Part shown: positions 58,154-64,000 of the stretch, piece after piece
How the letters are laid out: each line of letters opens with the position of its first letter
Position numbering within the stretch: the stretch's first letter is position 1
Source of the DNA: Isoetes taiwanensis
Taxonomy: Eukaryota > Streptophyta > Lycopodiopsida > Isoetales > Isoetaceae
Length of the DNA stretch: 64,000 bases
Direction: 5' to 3'
Assembly (NCBI GenBank): GCA_021234155.1
Contig: JAJEKV010000052.1
Location: 4,321,606-4,385,605 of the forward strand
Made by a program: the position numbers and the translations under genes
Notes under the pieces: model-generated
The model's database searches: none
Told to the model about the DNA's origin: nothing
The model's input: the letters and a program-made list of their open reading frames with translations, nothing else

Positions 58154-61100
58154 TACTCATGATGCTGCTCAGAGCATGTGAGACTATTCCTAACAATGCA
58201 ATCTAGCTACCCATGACCTCTTTATTTGAGATACATGAGTGTTAGTTGAGATTTTGCAAGAAGAAACATGTGTGTTCATGTTGTTTTGGAACTAATAAAA
58301 ATCCACATATTAGTTATTGTAGAAACCTCTAAACTTGGATGTTATATCTCACATCTCACATCTCACATGCTTAAGAAAAAGTTCATTTCAAGACAACTTG
58401 CTATCAAACCTCACTTATCCATATGAATTATCCATCATGTGATACATTATGTCTTACGAAGCATTGAAGGTAGCAACAAGAATAAACACGACTGATTGGA
58501 GACTCAAAACATCCCATATTCTACACATTCAAGCCTAAGACATCCGTACTCTTGAACAACCTTTAAATCATCTACCTTGATCACGCAAACTACACCTAGA
58601 CATCTACATTTGTAACATAAGGTTATTCTTGCAAGATAAAGGATAGTTTTGTGGTGGCTCTGACATTGTTTAGCAAGAATAGCAAAGCCTCTCACATGTT
58701 TAAGATCCAAGTGAGTTGTCGCATAGTTAATTAAGGCGGGAACAGTTAATTAAGGAGTTCAAATGTTACATTAAAAGTAAAAAAAGGGAATTCTACAAGG
58801 GAAGCAAAAGTGACATGTTTCTAAAAAGACTTTAATTACTATCACGCTCAGTGACTATCCATTACATTACTTAGTCTGTTCCACTGACTTACTCCATTAA
58901 ATCCTCTCACTCAATGCTCAAGGATAATAGCATCGAGCACCCCTTGCTTTTTAGCATTCCATTCAATCTATATATTTATAACATTCTATTGTATTGCACT
59001 CGCCAAACCTAAGGCCTAGATCTATTCCAGAAGTTACAACTCATGCCCAGCATTGCCGGGCGCATTGCATGAAATTTAGCAATTTAATGCAAAAAATACA
59101 TGACAGTAAAAAAATACATCCACAAAAGGCTAAACCACGACAAACCCTAAACCAATGCTAAATGATATGCACTCCATTACATTCGCGCATTATGTTCCAC
59201 ACTATGTTTTTTGTTATTCCTACCATGATTGATGCCTAAACCCAAACCTTCACACTTGGCACTCCAGTACATCTTCAGAAACAATTATATTTATACCTTT
59301 TTATTGTACCTACAAACTATATTAGTTACCCATTCTGCACGTCCAGGGCTAATGTCGGCATCGCCGGGCACACGTTTCTAGTTTTTAATATAAAGGCAAT
59401 AATCAGATTCTACTTATTTACTCGGTCCAACAAACATCAGATAATTTGCGCTGCTCCTAAAATGGTTGTGGTCAATCCTTCATACAAATTGATCCAACTT
59501 ATTTCATAGGTGGGATGCATGCCCGTCTGGGTTTTTCCTTTGATTGCCTCCATCTAGTCGTATCAATTTTCCTTCTATTCTTGTGAAATTATATCCTCCC
59601 GACTATTACAATTAAAAGCAATCACATACATATATTATGAATTAAAACCACAATATTCCCACACCTCTCCCTTAGGCAATGGGTGATTACCCTCTCTAGC
59701 GTCACCAACATTGAATGCAAACCTTCTTGGAGTTTTCCTTTAGTAATATAAATGCTGGCATCTACTTTTAACCTATTTGCCCTACGAAATGCTAGTAACT
59801 GCCGATTGGCCTTCGTGGATGGTAAAAGCCTATTCTATTCTAATCTATTCTCACTAAGTCACTTCTACAAAGTTAGTAACTAATTTGCTAAGGTTAGTTA
59901 GTACATGCTAATATTATATGGGTATTATATGAGTAGAGGCATGTTATAAAAGTCATCCACATGGAACTTCCGAGTATGTCTTGACATAATGTGTGCAGTG
60001 TTTTTATCCTTATATATTCTTGTTCTATTTTGTTTGCTTAGCTTCTTCTAGAATGCCCATCCAAATACTTGAAATTGTGTGGAGTAAATTTACATCCCAA
60101 AACTTCTATAAGGTGTAGAGGTATTAAAAATTTACTAGTCAGTTCACCAAAAATGTCATAGAAGTTGACACATTATCTCAGCTCATTTATGCAAGGAGGA
60201 GTCAAACACAACATGCATAGCATGCTTTTGTATATTTACATCCTTCTTGGTTAAAGAGATTAGTTTGATTCCAACGTTTTTATATCATTTTTGTGGCACT
60301 TTATTAAACGATTCAAATGAATCAATCAGAAGAAGACAATGATTGCAATAAATTCATTTCAAGTACATCGTGATCGACGTCGACTTCAAACTTGATTGAA
60401 TAGTAGAAGTGAATGCCGGATAACAAAGCCAACTAACTAATTGTATAGTAAATTAGAAGCTAAATAAAATATTTTAGATTGGTGCTTCTAAGAAGTTATT
60501 TTCTATTATAATTTTGATTTGCTAGACAGGAAGTGATCGTTACAAACTTATCATCCCGCACTCCGCTCCAAGTCAAAGGCTAAGTATATCATCAAGGAAG
60601 CGCATAACGATCAAGATGCTTGTACCCTAGCACGTCCTTGGGCACCACAAAGGAGGCCAAGCTTTCTTATCAAGCGTGTGCATGCACATGTCTACCTTCC
60701 ACTAATTGAATATTGGCAAGAGGAGAACTTGCAAATCTAACCTTGTAAACTACAACATTCATAATAAGTGGTAAGGGCTACAAGTCTCACACCTTCAGAA
60801 CTCTCACACGCACGTGCAATCTAAAACTGCTTGTAAAGGTTTTATCGAGAACAAATAAGACTATCACATGTCTCTTGGCTATTGTGTAACTCTAATTTTG
60901 TGTTGGCCCATTAATAATCTCCTTATTATTCTGGAGTTAGGAAATACCAGAAATGAATACAATCATGTGATGAGAAAAATTTGTCACAAGAAACCCTTAT
61001 TGTATGTTTCTAGATTGCAATGTACATAACCACTAATTAGTGAACAATGCATGTTAGCATCTTAACTTAGGACATGCTAATTGATAATTACTTTATACCT

Positions 61101-62130
61101 CTAGCATCGTCACAATTGTCGAGTCGAATATGCTCCAAAAAGAAAGTCAAGTGTGCTATCAAGGTATATTTCAACTCACCTATATCTCTGGCATTGGAAT
61201 TACCATTATATTAATTTACTCAACTTGTCACATGGCGAGGGTGTTATGATGACGAAAAATGACTTAAATATAACATGCACAGAAATGGGGATTATAAAGA
61301 TTCACGTGTAGCCCAAATGCCAAAAATGCATTTTTTCAAGGAAGAAACACGGAATCACAACCAAGATCAAGTAAATTATGCTTTAAAAAAATAGGATGGC
61401 TTACTTTTATGTTATCTGCACATGGATGTGTATACATTTGGGAGAAGCAGAAAAGAGTGAACAAGAATGGCAATATTGCTTTGATTTGTGCATTAACCAC
61501 TGCAATGTTAATTCAATTACATTAGACACCACAGATTTGTTTACTTTTATTTATAGACAATGCAGTAACCTATAAAGCAAGGAATGATAAAATAATATTT
61601 GTAGAGGCAGTAGAAAACGAAGGCTTTGGCAAATAAAAGAATATGAAGCCCGCTATACAATTTAGAGCTTTTCTTTCCTTTTACTTTTTATTAATCAAAT
61701 TCTTCGAGGAAAATGCTTAGCCTATCCTATTTGGGGAATCTATGAAATCCTTCTAGTTCCTTCCCTGGACCACTAGATTGTCCTTATTCTTCTTTCTTTT
61801 CTTTGGATTGTTAGGAGCACTTTTATATGGAAGGAGTAGCTCACAAGGATGTTCAATGAGGGAATTGTCTAATAAATATGCAAAAATGAACTAATTTGGA
61901 TTGTAAGATGCACGTATCACACAAATATCTTCGATCCACATCGTTGGATCAATATTCTTGGGAGAGGACGAGCGATATATATTTGGTTTCTCATGTCTAT
62001 TATATTAATCGGCATGTTTCTCAAATCAATTTAGTATATTGAGGAAAACACACCGCACCAACATTGCAAATAGAAGGTGCCAAAATGGGTGATTTAAAAT
62101 CTTAAGTTTAAAAAAATGGGTGTTTTTTAA
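58154..62130. other. No gene recognised; LINE-tail relic at about 59775-59853
   Basis: About 4 kb of AT-rich DNA. At 59775-59853, gccgattggccttcgtggat followed by ggtaaaagcc and imperfect ATTCT units resembles the 3' end of the LINE at 43050-43110, so it is a short LINE tail remnant. Nothing else was recognised. Confidence 0.55.
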
Positions 62131-62133
62131 AAT

Positions 62134-62157
62134 CTTAAGTTTACAAGTAAACTTAAG
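62134..62157. repeat. 24-bp near-perfect palindrome
   Basis: CTTAAGTTTAC and GTAAACTTAAG flank AA. The same word ttaaaatcttaagttta also occurs about 35 bp upstream. Confidence 0.8.
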
Positions 62158-62159
62158 TG

Positions 62160-62811
62160 CTGGCATGAAAAATACTCTGCGCCGTTTCGTGCATATCAAG
62201 ACATGGATCGCACGTTGGAATGGCAGTTTGTATGTCGGATTCGATCGGCGAGACGATGGATTGAGGTATGCAGTACGACTCACAGAATTTCTGAAACAAC
62301 GATATAATATTCTTCCAAGAAGGACAAATGCCCATTCAACCCTAAATCTGGCATTCTTACATTGTCCCAGTTTAGACAGTTCAAGATCAGTAGGACCCAT
62401 TACAAATCTTACCTCCAGTTGTATAGATCAGGTTCCTGGATTTTTCCTTTGGCCTTCATAACAATTTCTCTAACCGAGAAACAAGTGTCTGCATCAAAGG
62501 CATAAGAAGTAACTGAAGTGCAAATCCTTGGGAAAAAACATGGAATGCACCTGAAAACAGTTCAGAGGAAATTGAAATTGTTGTATTAACTTTACATGGC
62601 CTTGCTATGTCCTTCATTTTTATACAAAAAATGTACAGATTAAAGGAATCTGTAAATAATCTTTCTGTAGAGGGTAATCACCATCCTGGCCAAGTTCATT
62701 TCTGAAGTAATGCCATGGCTTCCCAGCTTCAGAAAGCTTGATGCCTCACACTTTCCAACTTATGATTATAATAGCGTCATTTTTATCAGTTGTATCAATA
62801 CTATAAAGATG
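62160..62811 (-). other. Probable 3' flank of the receptor kinase gene
   Basis: Downstream of the kinase stop. Overlapping frames on both strands at 62026-62461 lack recognisable motifs. An AT-rich stretch with acaaaaaatgta at about 62620 could hold the polyadenylation site. Confidence 0.4.
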
Positions 62812-64000
62812 CTATATGCTTTCTCTTGCACTTGTTGACCGCAACTGAATTGTAACTGCAGCCATGTAGTTTCCAGCCTTAATCTCCTCGAGGACTCTCA
62901 AAACCTCTCGCATTGCAGGCCTTTTAATAGGAACCTCTGCAGTGCAACTTATACCAAGCTTGAGAAATGCAAATAACTCAGCAGGAGCTCCAGCACTGGC
63001 AACTATTGGATCATAAGTCTGATTTTGGGTACCCTCTTTCAAATGTATATTCACCCACTCCACAAGATTTCCACAATTCTTCTCGCTAAATGCTATGGAC
63101 ATGGGACGCTTACCTGTGACCAGCTCTAGAAGAACCACACCAAAACTATACACATCTCCTTTAGTGGTGGCTCTCCATGTCTGGCAATACTCTGGAGGAA
63201 CATAACCAAGGGTGCCAGCCACTACAGTACTAACATGAGTTTCCTGAGATCCTAAAACCCTAGCAAGACCAAAATCTGTGAGACGAGGTTCGAAACTCTC
63301 ATCAAGCAGAATATTACTAGCCTTCATATCCCTGTGAACTATTGGCGGCGAACAATTATGATGTAGGAATTTCAAACCCTTTGCTATGCCCAGAGCAATG
63401 TTAAGACGTAATGGCCAAAATAATGCCTCTGAACCTCCAGGACGCTCATGTAGCCAGTCATCCAAGCTGCCATTTTCCATATATTTGTACACCAAAAGTT
63501 TTTCTGTTCCATATGACGAACATCCCATCAAGGGAACTAAATTCTCATGATGCACATGACCAAGTGTTTCCATCTCTGCCAAAAATTCTCGCTCTGCCTG
63601 TGGACCTTCTTGTATTAGCTTTTTGATAGCTACTGTAACGCCATCTAGTAACTTAGCTTTATAAACAACTCCAAAACCTCCACTGCCTACTACATTAGCT
63701 TCATCAAAGTTGTTTGTTGCTTTCAAGAGATCTGCATATGAGAGATGCTTAGGAAGTTCCACTGCAAATAATGAAACCTGCACACTGTTATCACCAAATC
63801 GGCTGCTTTCATTGCCGACCACCATGAAGTTTAGTGATGCAGTTGGAGGTGGATTTCTTCCAAGTATGCAAAAACCAGCCAATAACAGGAAAATTAGCCC
63901 TAGCAAGGAAGCAAGGGTAATGCCTATGATAGTTGCAGCTGGCATTTTTTGCGGACGCCCAGCAGGTGAATCAATATTGCTCTCAGCACCCCTACAGACT
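62812..64000 (-). CDS. LRR receptor-like kinase, transmembrane and kinase domains (EMS1/PSKR/BRI1-like, partial)
   Basis: Minus strand. The frame is open to the window edge, so the extracellular leucine-rich repeats and start lie outside. Numbered from the internal Met at 63945: residues 5-28 form the transmembrane helix (IIGITLASLLGLIFLLLAG); 29-75 the juxtamembrane segment; 85-355 a complete protein kinase domain. Key residues are present: glycine loop GSGGFG at 87-92, VAIKK with Lys108, Glu124 in AEMETLG, HRD at 204-206 with Lys208 and Asn211, DFG at 224-226, and PPEY at 250-253. It is therefore an RD-type, probably active Ser/Thr kinase. EMETLGHVHHENLVPL and GTLGYVPPEYCQTWRATTKG are closest by eye to the EMS1/PSKR/BRI1 subfamilies (LRR-X), which sense peptides or steroids at the plasma membrane. 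It ends SARESI. No disabling change is visible, and it is the only intact gene in the window. Confidence 0.92.
   Translation of the reverse strand, partial: VCRGAESNIDSPAGRPQKMPAATIIGITLASLLGLIFLLLAGFCILGRNPPPTASLNFMVVGNESSRFGDNSVQVSLFAVELPKHLSYADLLKATNNFDEANVVGSGGFGVVYKAKLLDGVTVAIKKLIQEGPQAEREFLAEMETLGHVHHENLVPLMGCSSYGTEKLLVYKYMENGSLDDWLHERPGGSEALFWPLRLNIALGIAKGLKFLHHNCSPPIVHRDMKASNILLDESFEPRLTDFGLARVLGSQETHVSTVVAGTLGYVPPEYCQTWRATTKGDVYSFGVVLLELVTGKRPMSIAFSEKNCGNLVEWVNIHLKEGTQNQTYDPIVASAGAPAELFAFLKLGISCTAEVPIKRPAMREVLRVLEEIKAGNYMAAVTIQLRSTSARESI

Noticed and set aside
62026..62461. Overlapping ORFs on both strands near the receptor kinase
   Set aside because: Neither peptide has a recognised motif; two opposite frames of similar length with no motif are most likely chance.

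Overview
This window is nuclear DNA of a land plant with a repeat-rich genome. The plant assignment rests on an intact EMS1/PSKR/BRI1-type receptor-kinase C-terminus at the right edge, a small exon of the plastid isoprenoid enzyme DXR, a class IV chitinase-type hevein domain fragment, a chromodomain Ty3/gypsy element and a CACTA-like terminus. A seed-free vascular plant such as a fern fits the style of the repeats, but nothing here proves it. Only one gene looks functional: the partial receptor kinase at 62812-64000 (minus strand, continuing beyond the window). Nearly everything else is mobile DNA, decayed mobile DNA or captured gene pieces.

Layout. 1-5640: two LINE 3' ends in opposite orientation, with a DXR exon relic between them. 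7023-10852: a DNA-transposon-like element with matching terminal inverted repeats, which contains another LINE 3' end and a family of about 70-bp hairpin repeats. 10951-14010: two copies of a foldback-type element. 16811-34270: one minus-strand Ty3/gypsy insertion (element 1), closed by the 5-bp target duplication GAAGC on both sides. It has lost protease, RT and RNase H. Its 5' LTR is split by about 10.2 kb of foreign DNA, which holds two unrelated gene fragments, a 19-bp-monomer satellite that changes orientation, about 810-bp tandem repeats and a poly(A) retroposon with a 13-bp target duplication. A CACTA-like end lies against its 3' LTR.

34276-45120: LINE endonuclease and RT relics, (ATTCT)n arrays that appear to be LINE tails, and short tandem duplications. 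45127-58148: a second, plus-strand Ty3/gypsy chromovirus (element 2), flanked by GGAAG, with near-identical LTRs, a primer-binding site and a polypurine tract. Its gag-protease-RT-RNase H-integrase-chromodomain region is full of frameshifts. Between its 5' LTR and gag lie about 4.5 kb of non-retroviral coding-like sequence, including a recognisable histone H3 core. 58154-62800 is AT-rich with no recognised gene.

There is no operon-like cooperation here. The window is a record of nested insertions and gene capture beside one conserved receptor kinase. The most unusual observations are the histone H3 gene inside a retrotransposon and the layered composite insertion in the split LTR. Many breaks are single-base indels, so some may be assembly errors.
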